Source of the DNA: Shimia_B sp038528385
GTDB taxonomy: Bacteria; Pseudomonadota; Alphaproteobacteria; Rhodobacterales; Rhodobacteraceae
Reading direction: 5' to 3'
Assembly (NCBI GenBank): GCA_038528385.1
Contig: JBCBET010000001.1
Span: 620,001-684,000, forward strand
DNA length: 64,000 bases
Shown here: positions 17,500 to 25,392 of the stretch, piece after piece
Layout of the letters: every line of letters starts with the position of its first letter
Position numbering within the stretch: the first letter of the stretch is position 1
Made by a program: the position numbers and the translations under genes
The notes under the pieces: generated by a model
What the model saw: only the letters and a program-made list of their open reading frames with translations
Databases searched by the model: none
Told to the model about the DNA's origin: nothing

Positions 17500-18714
17500 G
17501 ATCACCTGCGCCGCCGCCGCGGCCCCGCCCGCGCCGTGGGGGATGCCCAGCGCGCCGAGCCCGGCCTCCAGCGACGCGAGCGTGCCCAGAATGGAATGCG
17601 CGTTGACGTGGCCCATATGGCCCACCCGGAAGAACCCGTGCCAGGCCGGATCGCCCGGGGGCGCCATGCCGAGCCCGATGCCCAGCGTGACACCCGCCAC
17701 CTCATCCATCCAGTCGCGCAGCGCCGTGCCGTGGGGCGCGCCGATCCGCACCGAGGTCACCGCGTTCGAGCGGTGGTCCGGGTCGGTCACGTTGAGCTCC
17801 ACCGGTCCGTCCGCGCCCCAGGCCTCGAACGCGGCCCATACGGCGCGCGCGAGCGTGGCGTGGCGCGCGAGGACGGCCTCGAGCCCCTCTTCGTGCAGGA
17901 TCATGTCGAGCGCCGTGCGCAGCCCGTAGAGGTGGTGAGTGGGCGCCGTGCCATCGAAATTCTGGTAGTATTCCGCGGGGTTCGACCGCGGGCGCCAGTC
18001 CCAATAATGCGTGACGCAGCGCGCGGTCTCCCGCGCCCGGTCCGCCTTGTCGGAGAAGTAGACGAAGGCCATGCCCGGCGGGGTCATGAGCCCTTTCTGG
18101 CAGCCTGATACCATGACGTCGACGCCCCAATCGTCCATCCGGAAGTCGTCGCAGCCCAGGCAAGCGATGCAATCCACCATCAGGAGCGCACCGTGCCCGG
18201 CAGCGTCCATCGCCGCGCGCAACGCCGCGATATCGCTTTTGACGGAGGTGGAGGTATCCACCTGGACCGAGAGCACCGCCTTGATCGTCCCGGCCCCGTC
18301 GGCGCGCAGCACCTCCTCCACTCGGCCCATGTCGATGGGCGCGCGCTTCCCGAAATCGAGGATCTCGCTCTCTACGCCCAGAAACCCTGCCATGTCGGAC
18401 CAGCCAATGGCAAAGCGCCCCGTGGCCAGCACGAGCACCCTGTCGCCGGGCGAGAGCGTGTTGCTGAGCGCCGCCTCCCACGCCCCGTGACCGTTGGCGA
18501 TATACATCGCCAGATGGCTCGAGGAGCGCGCCACCGCCTTGAGATCGGGGACGATGGAGGCCGTCATCTCCACCAGCTGGCCCGCATAGATGTTGGGCGC
18601 GGGCCGGTGCATGGCCTGCAGCACCCGGTCGGGGATGACGGAGGGCCCCGGGATCGCCAGCATCGGGCGACCCTGGGCGAGGGACTGGCGGAGGGGGCTC
18701 GGTTGCGTGTTCAT
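17443..18714 (-). CDS. Class V aminotransferase (alanine/serine-glyoxylate type)
   Basis: 423 residues. PLP enzyme of the alanine-glyoxylate and serine-glyoxylate aminotransferase group. PGPSVIPDRVLQAM, STSTSVKSD, VDCIACLG (with the PLP-binding aspartate) and SGCQKGLMTPPG (lysine K207) are family motifs. The C-terminal 20 or so residues after IPHGAGG extend beyond the usual end and overlap the small membrane protein gene. Serine-glyoxylate activity would fit one-carbon assimilation, but neighbours give no proof. The start could also be M18. Confidence 0.9.
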   Translation of the reverse strand: MNTQPSPLRQSLAQGRPMLAIPGPSVIPDRVLQAMHRPAPNIYAGQLVEMTASIVPDLKAVARSSSHLAMYIANGHGAWEAALSNTLSPGDRVLVLATGRFAIGWSDMAGFLGVESEILDFGKRAPIDMGRVEEVLRADGAGTIKAVLSVQVDTSTSVKSDIAALRAAMDAAGHGALLMVDCIACLGCDDFRMDDWGVDVMVSGCQKGLMTPPGMAFVYFSDKADRARETARCVTHYWDWRPRSNPAEYYQNFDGTAPTHHLYGLRTALDMILHEEGLEAVLARHATLARAVWAAFEAWGADGPVELNVTDPDHRSNAVTSVRIGAPHGTALRDWMDEVAGVTLGIGLGMAPPGDPAWHGFFRVGHMGHVNAHSILGTLASLEAGLGALGIPHGAGGAAAAAQVISGARADEVAVGDLGTHRG

Positions 18715-18819
18715 ACCCGCGAGGTATGCCTCTGCCGCGACCCCGTCAAACCTTGCTTGCCCCGGCCCTTGCCCCTAGAGGTGGCGCGGCCCAAATGACG
18801 GGCAGCCGAGCAGATCGAC

Positions 18820-19506
18820 ATGACCTCCCTCACCAAGAGCATAAAGGGCCTGGCCCGCATCACGCCGGAGACGCTCACGACGACCTCGGGCCGCCTATGG
18901 GCGATGATTTGCTACAACCTCTTCGATCACGGCTTCCTCAGGGTCTGGTGGACCAACCTCGAGGAGATCGCGCCAGGGGTCTGGCGCTCCAACCAGCCGG
19001 GCCCGCAACGCATGGCGCACTATGCGCGCATGGGCATCAAATCGGTGCTGATCCTGCGCGGGCGCGGCGAGAAGGCGCATTACCAGCTCGAACGCGAGGC
19101 CGCCGAACGGGCGGGCATCACGCTCCATGCCACGACCATCCACGCGCGGAAGGCCGCCGACCCCGCCCGGTTCAAGGAGCTTTTCCGGCTCTTCGAGACG
19201 ATGGAGGGGCCCTGGCTGATGCATTGCAAGTCCGGCGCGGACCGCGCGGGGCTCGCCTCGGTGCTCTATCTCCTGTGGATCGGGCGACCGCTCGCGGAGG
19301 CGCGCAAGCAGCTTTCGTGGCGCTACTTCCACCTCACCAGCACCCAAACCGGCATTCTCGACGTCATGCTCGATCACTACGAGGAGGCGCTGCGCGAAGG
19401 GCCCAAAGACATCGAGACCTGGCTCGCCGAAGACTACGATCCCGCGCGGCTCACCGCCGAATGGAAGGAAGGACGCCGCCATGGCAAGCCCTGGCCCAGA
19501 GACTGA
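18820..19506 (+). CDS. Tyrosine phosphatase-like protein (CX5R)
   Basis: 228 residues. The signature loop HCKSGADRAG has C136 and R142, as in dual-specificity and tyrosine phosphatases (PTP loop). The upstream GVWRSNQPGPQRM and LILRGRGEKAHY segments are shared by bacterial members. The substrate is unknown. The last 26 bases overlap the ABC exporter gene that follows, which suggests coupled translation. Confidence 0.85.
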   Translation: MTSLTKSIKGLARITPETLTTTSGRLWAMICYNLFDHGFLRVWWTNLEEIAPGVWRSNQPGPQRMAHYARMGIKSVLILRGRGEKAHYQLEREAAERAGITLHATTIHARKAADPARFKELFRLFETMEGPWLMHCKSGADRAGLASVLYLLWIGRPLAEARKQLSWRYFHLTSTQTGILDVMLDHYEEALREGPKDIETWLAEDYDPARLTAEWKEGRRHGKPWPRD

Positions 19507-21235
19507 GCTGCGCGACCTCGCGCGCCTGCGCTGGCTCTGGCGCGGCTACGGGCGGCGCTACCTCGGGCTCCTTTTGCTGGCGCTCCTCCTCATGGCGGTG
19601 GAGGGCTCCGTCCTCGGCGGCGTGAGCCTGCTCATGGAGCCGATGTTCGACCGGGTGTTCGTGGAGGGCTCGACGGCGGCGCTCTGGATCGTGGGAGGCG
19701 GGCTTTTTGCCCTTTTCACGCTGCGCGCCTTCACCGCGTCGGCCCAGCGCGTGCTCATGACCTATATCGGGCAGCGCGTCGCCGCCAATATGCGGCAGGA
19801 CATCCTGGGCCACGCAATGACCCTCGACGGCGGGTTCCACGCCACCCATCCGCCCGGCTACATGATCGAACGCGTCCAGGGCGATACCGGCGTGGTGGTG
19901 AGCAATGCGCGGGCGATCGTCACTGGCCTGGGGCGGGACGTCATCGGGCTCGTCGTGCTCTTTTCGGTGGCGATCAGCGTAGATCCCGTGTGGACGGCGG
20001 TGGCGCTCATCGGCATCCCGCTCCTCTTCGCGCCGGCCATCGCGATCCAGAGCTTCATCCGCAAACGCTCCACCGCTGCGCGGGAGGCGGCGGCGCGCAT
20101 GGCGCTCCGGCTGGACGAGGTGTTCCACGGCATCTCCACGGTCAAGCTCTCGCGCCTCGAACGCTACCAGGCCGACCGCTACCGCAGCGCCAACGACAGC
20201 TTCATCCGGTCCGAGACCGAGAGCGAGCTCGGCCGCGCCATGATCCCCGGCCTCATCGACGTGTTTACCGGCCTCGGCATCCTCGGCGTGCTGGCCTATG
20301 GCGGGGGCGAGATCGTGAGCGGCGAGAAAACCGTGGGGCAATTCATGAGCTTTTTCACCGCCATCGCGCTCGCCTTCGAGCCGGTGCGGCGGCTGGGCAA
20401 TCTCTCGGGCGTGTCAAAGACGCTGGCCGCGAGCCTTGAGCGCATCCAGGCCATCCTCGACACACGGCCCGCCCTCCTTGTGCCCGCCCAGCCGAAGCCG
20501 ATCGCGGCCGGCGATATCCGCTTCGAGGACGTCCACGTGCGTTTCGGCGAGACCCGCGCGCTGGAAGGGTTGAGCTTCACCGCCCGCGCGGGCGAGGTGA
20601 CCGCGCTCGTGGGCGCGTCGGGGGCGGGCAAGAGCACCGTCTTTCACACCCTCACCCGCCTCGCCCCCCTCACGGGCGGCTGCGTGACCATGCAGGGCAC
20701 CGACATCACCGAAACCGAGCCCGGCGCGCTCCGCGGCCTCATCTCCATCGTGAGCCAGGACGCGCTCCTCTTCGACGACACGCTGCGCGAGAACATCACC
20801 TTCGGCGCCGAGATCTCCGACGAAACCCTCCGCGAGACGCTGGAGGCGGCCCATGTGGCCGACTTCCTGCCCGCCCTGCCCGCCGGCCTCGAAAGCCCCG
20901 CCGGTCCCCGCGGCTCGAACCTCTCGGGCGGGCAGCGGCAGCGCATCTCCATCGCGCGCGCGCTCCTGAAGGACGCGCCAGTCCTCCTCCTCGACGAGGC
21001 CACCTCGGCCCTCGACGCCGAAAGCGAGCACAAGGTGCAGGAGGCGCTCGCGCGCCTTAGCAGCGGGCGCACCACGCTCGTCATCGCCCACCGCCTCTCC
21101 ACCATACGGGACGCCGACCGCATCGTCGTCATGGATCGCGGCCGCGCCGTGGAGGAAGGCACCCATGGCGAGCTTCTCGCGCGGGAGGGCGTCTATGCCC
21201 GCCTCCACGCGCTCCAGTTCCGGGAGGAGGCATGA
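19481..21235 (+). CDS. MsbA-type ABC exporter (fused permease and ATPase)
   Basis: 584 residues. A six-helix ABC exporter domain occupies about 1-310. The ATPase domain follows with Walker A GASGAGKST near 377-385, Q-loop ISIVSQD, signature LSGGQRQR near 484, Walker B VLLLDEATSALD and the IAHR switch. Full-length half-transporters of this type dimerise to move lipids, lipid A or drugs. The cargo cannot be read from sequence. It overlaps the phosphatase gene at its start and ygfZ at its end. Confidence 0.93.
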   Translation: MASPGPETELRDLARLRWLWRGYGRRYLGLLLLALLLMAVEGSVLGGVSLLMEPMFDRVFVEGSTAALWIVGGGLFALFTLRAFTASAQRVLMTYIGQRVAANMRQDILGHAMTLDGGFHATHPPGYMIERVQGDTGVVVSNARAIVTGLGRDVIGLVVLFSVAISVDPVWTAVALIGIPLLFAPAIAIQSFIRKRSTAAREAAARMALRLDEVFHGISTVKLSRLERYQADRYRSANDSFIRSETESELGRAMIPGLIDVFTGLGILGVLAYGGGEIVSGEKTVGQFMSFFTAIALAFEPVRRLGNLSGVSKTLAASLERIQAILDTRPALLVPAQPKPIAAGDIRFEDVHVRFGETRALEGLSFTARAGEVTALVGASGAGKSTVFHTLTRLAPLTGGCVTMQGTDITETEPGALRGLISIVSQDALLFDDTLRENITFGAEISDETLRETLEAAHVADFLPALPAGLESPAGPRGSNLSGGQRQRISIARALLKDAPVLLLDEATSALDAESEHKVQEALARLSSGRTTLVIAHRLSTIRDADRIVVMDRGRAVEEGTHGELLAREGVYARLHALQFREEA

Positions 21236-21960
21236 TGGGCCGCAAGCTCCTGCGCGTCACCGGCAGCGACCGCGTCGATTTCCTCCAGACCCTCGTGACG
21301 AACGAGGTGAGCGGGCTCTCCGGCGGGCTCGTCTATGCCGCGCTCCTGACGCCGCAGGGCAAGCTCATCGCCGATTTCTTCCTCGTGCCCGATGGCGACG
21401 GCATCCTTATCGACGTGGATGCGCGCGTGGCCGCCGTGCTGGCCCAGCGGCTGGGCCTCTACAAGCTTCGCGCCGATGTCACGCTCGACTGGGACACGCG
21501 GCGGGTGGCGCAGGGCCTGGGCGCGCCGCCCGAGGGGGCTTTCCCCGATCCGCGCCACGCCACACTGGGCTGGCGGGCCTACGGCGCGGAGACCGCGACG
21601 ATCGAAGACTGGGATGCCCGGCGCGTGGCCGCCTGCATCCCCGAATGGGGCGCGGAACTCGGACCGGACACGTTCATCCTGGAGGCCGGCTTCGACCGCA
21701 TGGCCGGCGTCGATTTCCGCAAGGGCTGCTATGTGGGCCAGGAGGTGACCGCCCGGATGAAGCACAAGACCGAGCTTCAGAAAGGCATCGCGCGCGTGGC
21801 CGTCGATGGCCCCGCCGCGCCCGGCACGGAGATCACCTCAGGCGGCAAGACGATCGGCACGCTCCACACCCGCGCGGGCGACGAGGCGCTGGCCTTTCTC
21901 CGCTTCAACCGCATCGGGGACCGGATGACCGCGGGCCACGCAGACCTCCGCCTGCTCTAG
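21232..21960 (+). CDS. ygfZ: YgfZ/GcvT-like folate-binding iron-sulfur protein
   Basis: 242 residues. YgfZ supports synthesis or repair of certain iron-sulfur enzymes using tetrahydrofolate. The signature KGCYVGQE starts at residue 164 (C166). The N-terminal VTGSDRVDFLQTLVTNEV block and the DARVAAVLAQRL segment match the family. The ATG at 21232 overlaps the stop of the exporter gene and follows GGAGG. The two genes are likely coupled, though no functional link is evident. Confidence 0.92.
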   Translation: MMGRKLLRVTGSDRVDFLQTLVTNEVSGLSGGLVYAALLTPQGKLIADFFLVPDGDGILIDVDARVAAVLAQRLGLYKLRADVTLDWDTRRVAQGLGAPPEGAFPDPRHATLGWRAYGAETATIEDWDARRVAACIPEWGAELGPDTFILEAGFDRMAGVDFRKGCYVGQEVTARMKHKTELQKGIARVAVDGPAAPGTEITSGGKTIGTLHTRAGDEALAFLRFNRIGDRMTAGHADLRLL

Positions 21961-21970
21961 CGGGCCCCCC

Positions 21971-22140
21971 TTCTTTGTGCCCCGTACTTCTGCCCTCCGC
22001 CCGCCAGTGTTGGAGCGCCCGCCAGGGGGAGAGGCCTCCCTCCACTCCGCGCGGATATCCGCAGTGGAGCGCCCCGCCGCGCAGCGGCGCCACCGAAGGT
22101 TCAAGCGCGCAGCGCGCAGAAGGGAGGCGGGCGGGCCCAC
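21971..22140. repeat. Dispersed 20-bp repeat (copy 2 of 5) and a structured GC-rich spacer
   Basis: The 235-base gap between ygfZ and efp (convergent) begins with TTCTTTGTGCCCCGTACTTC at 21971-21990. After it, CGCCCGCC (21998-22005) can pair with GGCGGGCG (22126-22133), and CTCCACT...AGTGGAG encloses the palindrome GCGGATATCCGC. It would fold into a large imperfect hairpin. I see no coding potential and no T-run. It may terminate both genes. Confidence 0.6.
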
Positions 22141-22195
22141 TTTCGAGGACCGCGGGGAGGCCGGATAAGGGGCGCTCGGCCTCGAACGTCGCGCC

Positions 22196-22759
22196 TCAGG
22201 CGCGCTCGGCGTATTCCATCGTCTCGGTGTTCACGACGATCATCTCGTCCTGGCCCACGAAAGGCGGCACCATGACCTTCACGCCGTTGTCGAGGATCGC
22301 GGGCTTGAAGGAATTGGCCGCCGTCTGCCCCTTCACCACCGGTTCCGTCTCGACGACCTGGCAGGTCACCTTCTGGGGCACCGTGGCGTTGAGCGCCTCG
22401 CTGTCGAAATACTCGATCTGCACGGTCATGCCGTCCTGCAGGAACGGGCGGCGGTCGCCCAGGATTTCCGCGGGCAGCTCGATCTGCTCGTAGCTCTCCA
22501 TGTCCATGAAGACGAGCATGCCGTCGGTTTCGTAGAGGAACTGCTGGTCCTTCTGTTCCAGGCGCACCCGCTCCACCTTGTCCGCGCTCCGAAACCTTTC
22601 GTTAAGCTTTGAGCCGTTACGAAGGTTCCTGAGCTCGACCTGCGCAAACGCGCCGCCCTTGCCGGGCTTCACGTGATCGACCTTCACGGCCGACCATAGG
22701 CCGTCATTGTGCTCGAGCACGTTTCCGGGACGGATCTCGTTTCCGTTGATTTTCGGCAT
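22196..22759 (-). CDS. efp: Elongation factor P
   Basis: 187 residues. Relieves ribosome stalling at polyproline. The three OB-like domains are in order, with the loop PGKGGAF carrying K34, the residue that is modified in many bacteria. The second domain holds the YETDGMLVFMDMESYEQ stretch and the third the KVMVPPFVGQDEMIVVNTETMEY end. No epmA/earP-type modification gene is present in the window, so the type of modification is unknown. Confidence 0.97.
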   Translation of the reverse strand: MPKINGNEIRPGNVLEHNDGLWSAVKVDHVKPGKGGAFAQVELRNLRNGSKLNERFRSADKVERVRLEQKDQQFLYETDGMLVFMDMESYEQIELPAEILGDRRPFLQDGMTVQIEYFDSEALNATVPQKVTCQVVETEPVVKGQTAANSFKPAILDNGVKVMVPPFVGQDEMIVVNTETMEYAERA

Positions 22760-22781
22760 GTGTCAAAACTGTGGCAAATGG

Positions 22782-22809
22782 TTGAAGCAGAGGGTTGTGT
22801 GCCTATATC
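22782..22809 (+). promoter_or_regulatory. Candidate sigma70 promoter for the DUF6280-like gene
   Basis: -35 TTGAAG (22782-22787) and -10 TATATC (22804-22809) with a 16-base spacer, each 4 of 6 to consensus, in an unusually AT-rich stretch. Transcription would leave a leader of about 155 bases that carries the hairpins at 22868-22914. Inferred from sequence only. Confidence 0.4.
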
Positions 22810-22867
22810 TGGCAACAATGTCGGAAACAAGCGCTTCCATTTGCGTGCCTGCACGTCAAGACATGCA

Positions 22868-22914
22868 GGGGGAGCATATCTGGCATGCAAAAACTGCTCC
22901 CCCGAATCGGGAGC
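22868..22914 (+). promoter_or_regulatory. Two mutually exclusive leader hairpins
   Basis: GGGGGAGCA (22868-22876) is perfectly complementary to TGCTCCCCC (22895-22903). The same right arm can instead fold with the next bases: GCTCCC (22896-22901) with GGGAGC (22909-22914). The two stems cannot form together, the pattern of an attenuator or riboswitch expression platform. It lies 58 bases before the ATG of the DUF6280-like gene. Regulation is inferred. Confidence 0.4.
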
Positions 22915-22972
22915 TTTACGTCATACAGGGCGGACGCTGCCAAATCGCAAGAGCAATAATGAAGGACGCACG

Positions 22973-23290
22973 ATGATCGATTTCGTCGACGGGACTGCTT
23001 TTAATAACGAACAAGGGAACCGCGCGCGGAAGCTGTTTGCCGCCGTGGTCCTGGCCGCGTTGGATGATGCCATCGCGGACGATAAGAAATACGGAAACGG
23101 CCCGGAACAGATCGCCCGCTGGGCGCGCTCGCGGGACGGGCGCGAAGTGCTGTCCTGCGCGGGCATCGACCCCAATGAGCGTGTGGTCGACGGCCTCATG
23201 GACTTCGTCTCCAAGGGTGTGCGCACCTCCGTGGCTCTCAGCCGCGAAGAGAGCGAGCGCCGCGCCGCCGCGCAGGCCGAAGCCGCCTAA
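22973..23290 (+). CDS. Conserved hypothetical protein, DUF6280-like
   Basis: 105 residues, highly charged and probably helical and cytoplasmic (MIDFVDGTAFNNEQGN start). It resembles the small DUF6280 family known from Rhodobacteraceae. GAAGGACG before ATG 22973 is a fair ribosome site, while the open frame further upstream runs through the leader hairpins and lacks a good start. Its promoter region is AT-rich compared with its neighbours. Function unknown. Confidence 0.75.
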   Translation: MIDFVDGTAFNNEQGNRARKLFAAVVLAALDDAIADDKKYGNGPEQIARWARSRDGREVLSCAGIDPNERVVDGLMDFVSKGVRTSVALSREESERRAAAQAEAA

Positions 23291-23311
23291 CCCTTGGTTT
23301 CAGGACCTCTG

Positions 23312-23350
23312 AAAACCGCGCCCCGGGTCCCCCGCGGGCGCGGTTTTCGT
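23312..23350. terminator. Bidirectional intrinsic terminator
   Basis: AAAACCGCGCCC (23312-23323) pairs perfectly with GGGCGCGGTTTT (23336-23347), with A-rich and T-rich flanks that give a T-run on both strands. It lies between the convergent DUF6280-like and membrane protein genes, so it can end transcription from both sides. Confidence 0.85.
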
Positions 23351-23351
23351 T

Positions 23352-23921
23352 TCAGAAGAAGAGGTACCAGGCGAAGAACGGCACCACCTGCAGGCAGGCC
23401 AGCGCCACGAACCCCGCGCGCCAGGCCCAGGACCCGTGGCGGCGGAGGAGGAATACCGTCAGCGCCACGACGAGCAAAAGTTCGATCACTCCCACCGCCT
23501 GCGCCCCGCTCGCACTGTCCCAATACGAGACCGGGGAGTGGAACTTCCACTCCGTCAAAGGCCAGAAGTGCATGCGCGCATCTTCATTGTGCAGCGGGAA
23601 ATCGAACGCGATATGAAGAAGTGCCGCGCCGCTCAGCGCCACGGCCCACGGCGCCCGCCGCCAAAGCGCGAGGCCGAGCACGATCCCCCAGAGCACGACC
23701 GAATTGTCGACCGCGAAAACCCGCTGCCAGGCCGCCGAAAAGTAAAGCTGCCCGAAGACCACCTCCTCGGACGTGCCCAGCACAAGGAGGTGCCAACCGG
23801 CCAGCACGTAGAGCGACAGGTCCGGCAGCGTCGCCCCGGCGAGCGCAGCCCAGGTCACCCGCGGCTCCGAGGGCTTGCCAAAGGCGGCGGCCCCCATGAT
23901 GAGATGCGCGGGCGTGTTCAT
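23352..23921 (-). CDS. Small polytopic membrane protein next to cobQ
   Basis: 189 residues with four or five membrane spans. Starts MNTPAHLIMGAAAFG and has conserved histidines (ALLHIAFDFPLHNEDARMHFWPL), reminiscent of membrane metal-dependent hydrolase-like proteins such as YdjM/DUF457. Relatives next to cobQ in Rhodobacteraceae are sometimes labelled as CobQ themselves, probably only from position. It is divergent from cobQ with 28 bases between the starts. Function unknown. Confidence 0.75.
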   Translation of the reverse strand: MNTPAHLIMGAAAFGKPSEPRVTWAALAGATLPDLSLYVLAGWHLLVLGTSEEVVFGQLYFSAAWQRVFAVDNSVVLWGIVLGLALWRRAPWAVALSGAALLHIAFDFPLHNEDARMHFWPLTEWKFHSPVSYWDSASGAQAVGVIELLLVVALTVFLLRRHGSWAWRAGFVALACLQVVPFFAWYLFF

Positions 23922-23949
23922 GGGCGCGACCCTAGGGGAGGAGGCCGGG

Positions 23950-25392
23950 ATGGCCAAGGCACTGATGATCCAGGGCGCGGGCTCCAATGTGGGCAAGTCC
24001 GTCCTCGTGGCCGGGCTCGTGCGCGTGCTGTCCCGGCGCGGGTCCGCTGTGGCGCCGTTCAAGCCCCAGAACATGTCGAACAACGCCGCCGTGACGGAAG
24101 ACGGCGGCGAGATCGGGCGCGCCCAGGCGCTCCAGGCCCGCGCGGCGGGGCGCGCGCCGCTGGTGGACATGAACCCCGTGCTGCTCAAACCCGAAAGCGA
24201 GACCGGCGCGCAGGTCATCGTGCAGGGCCGGCGCCTCACCACCGCGCGGGCGCGCGACTATGCCCGGCTCAAGCCCACGCTCCTGCCCCGCGTGCTCGAG
24301 AGCTTTACCCGGCTCGCCGCCGCCCATGACTGGGTGATCGTGGAGGGCGCGGGCTCGCCCGCGGAGATCAACCTGCGTCCGGGCGACATCGCCAATATGG
24401 GCTTCGCGGAGGCCGCGAACGTGCCCGTCGTGCTCATCGGCGACATCGACCGCGGCGGGGTCATCGCGCAGCTTGTGGGCACGCAGGCGGTCCTGCCCCC
24501 CTCCGATGCCGCGCGGATCAAGGGCTTTGCCGTCAACAAGTTCCGCGGGGACACGACGCTCTTTCACGACGGTATGGCCATGATCGCCGAGGCCACGGGC
24601 TGGACCCCGCTAGGGATCATTCCCTGGTTCGGCGCCGCCGCGAAGCTCCCCGCCGAAGACATCCTCGACATCGCCGGCGCACCGGGAGAGGGGGTGAAGA
24701 TCGCCGTCCCCCGCCTGCCCCGGATCGCCAATTTCGACGACCTCGACCCGCTCTCGGCGGAGCCCGGCGTGGAGGTCGACATCGTGGAAGCGGGCCGCGC
24801 GCTGCCCGGCGACGCCGCCGCCGTGATCCTGCCAGGCTCCAAATCCACCATCTCGGACCTCGCCGCCCTCCGTGCCGAGGGCTGGGACGTGGACATCGCC
24901 GCCCATATCCGCCGCGGCGGGTATGTCATGGGCATCTGCGGCGGCTACCAGATGATGGGCCGCGCGATCCACGATCCCGAGGGCCTCGAGGGCCCGGCGC
25001 AGAGCGTGCCGGGCCTCGACCTCCTGGAGGTGGAGACGGTGATGGAACCCATGAAGCGGCTCGCGCTGTCGCGGGCGGCCACGGCGGGCGGCACGGCGCT
25101 CACCGGCTACGAGATCCACCTGGGCAGAACCGAGGGCCGCGCCCCCGCCTGGCTCCACCTCGACGGCCGGCCCGAAGGCGCCTCCGCGCGCAGCGGGCGC
25201 CTGCGGGGGTGCTACATCCACGGGCTCTTCACCAGCGACGCCTTCCGCGCGGAATGGCTGGCCGAGATCGGCGGGGCCTCGCGGCTGCCGAATTACGAGG
25301 ACACGGTGGAGGAGACGCTCGACGCGCTCGCCGATCATCTTGAGGCCGCGCTCGACCTCGACGCGCTCTTCGCGCTGGCGGGAGAGGTCTAG
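23950..25392 (+). CDS. cobQ: Cobyric acid synthase (adenosylcobyrinate amidase)
   Basis: 480 residues. Amidates four side chains of adenosylcobyrinic acid diamide with glutamine and ATP in cobalamin synthesis. The P-loop-like GAGSNVGKS (9-17) and PFKPQNMSNNA start the synthetase domain. The glutaminase half has G-I-C330-G-G and the CYIHGLF motif with the catalytic histidine near 424. Other cob genes are not in the window. The TAG stop shares CTAG with the stop of the convergent gene. Confidence 0.96.
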   Translation: MAKALMIQGAGSNVGKSVLVAGLVRVLSRRGSAVAPFKPQNMSNNAAVTEDGGEIGRAQALQARAAGRAPLVDMNPVLLKPESETGAQVIVQGRRLTTARARDYARLKPTLLPRVLESFTRLAAAHDWVIVEGAGSPAEINLRPGDIANMGFAEAANVPVVLIGDIDRGGVIAQLVGTQAVLPPSDAARIKGFAVNKFRGDTTLFHDGMAMIAEATGWTPLGIIPWFGAAAKLPAEDILDIAGAPGEGVKIAVPRLPRIANFDDLDPLSAEPGVEVDIVEAGRALPGDAAAVILPGSKSTISDLAALRAEGWDVDIAAHIRRGGYVMGICGGYQMMGRAIHDPEGLEGPAQSVPGLDLLEVETVMEPMKRLALSRAATAGGTALTGYEIHLGRTEGRAPAWLHLDGRPEGASARSGRLRGCYIHGLFTSDAFRAEWLAEIGGASRLPNYEDTVEETLDALADHLEAALDLDALFALAGEV

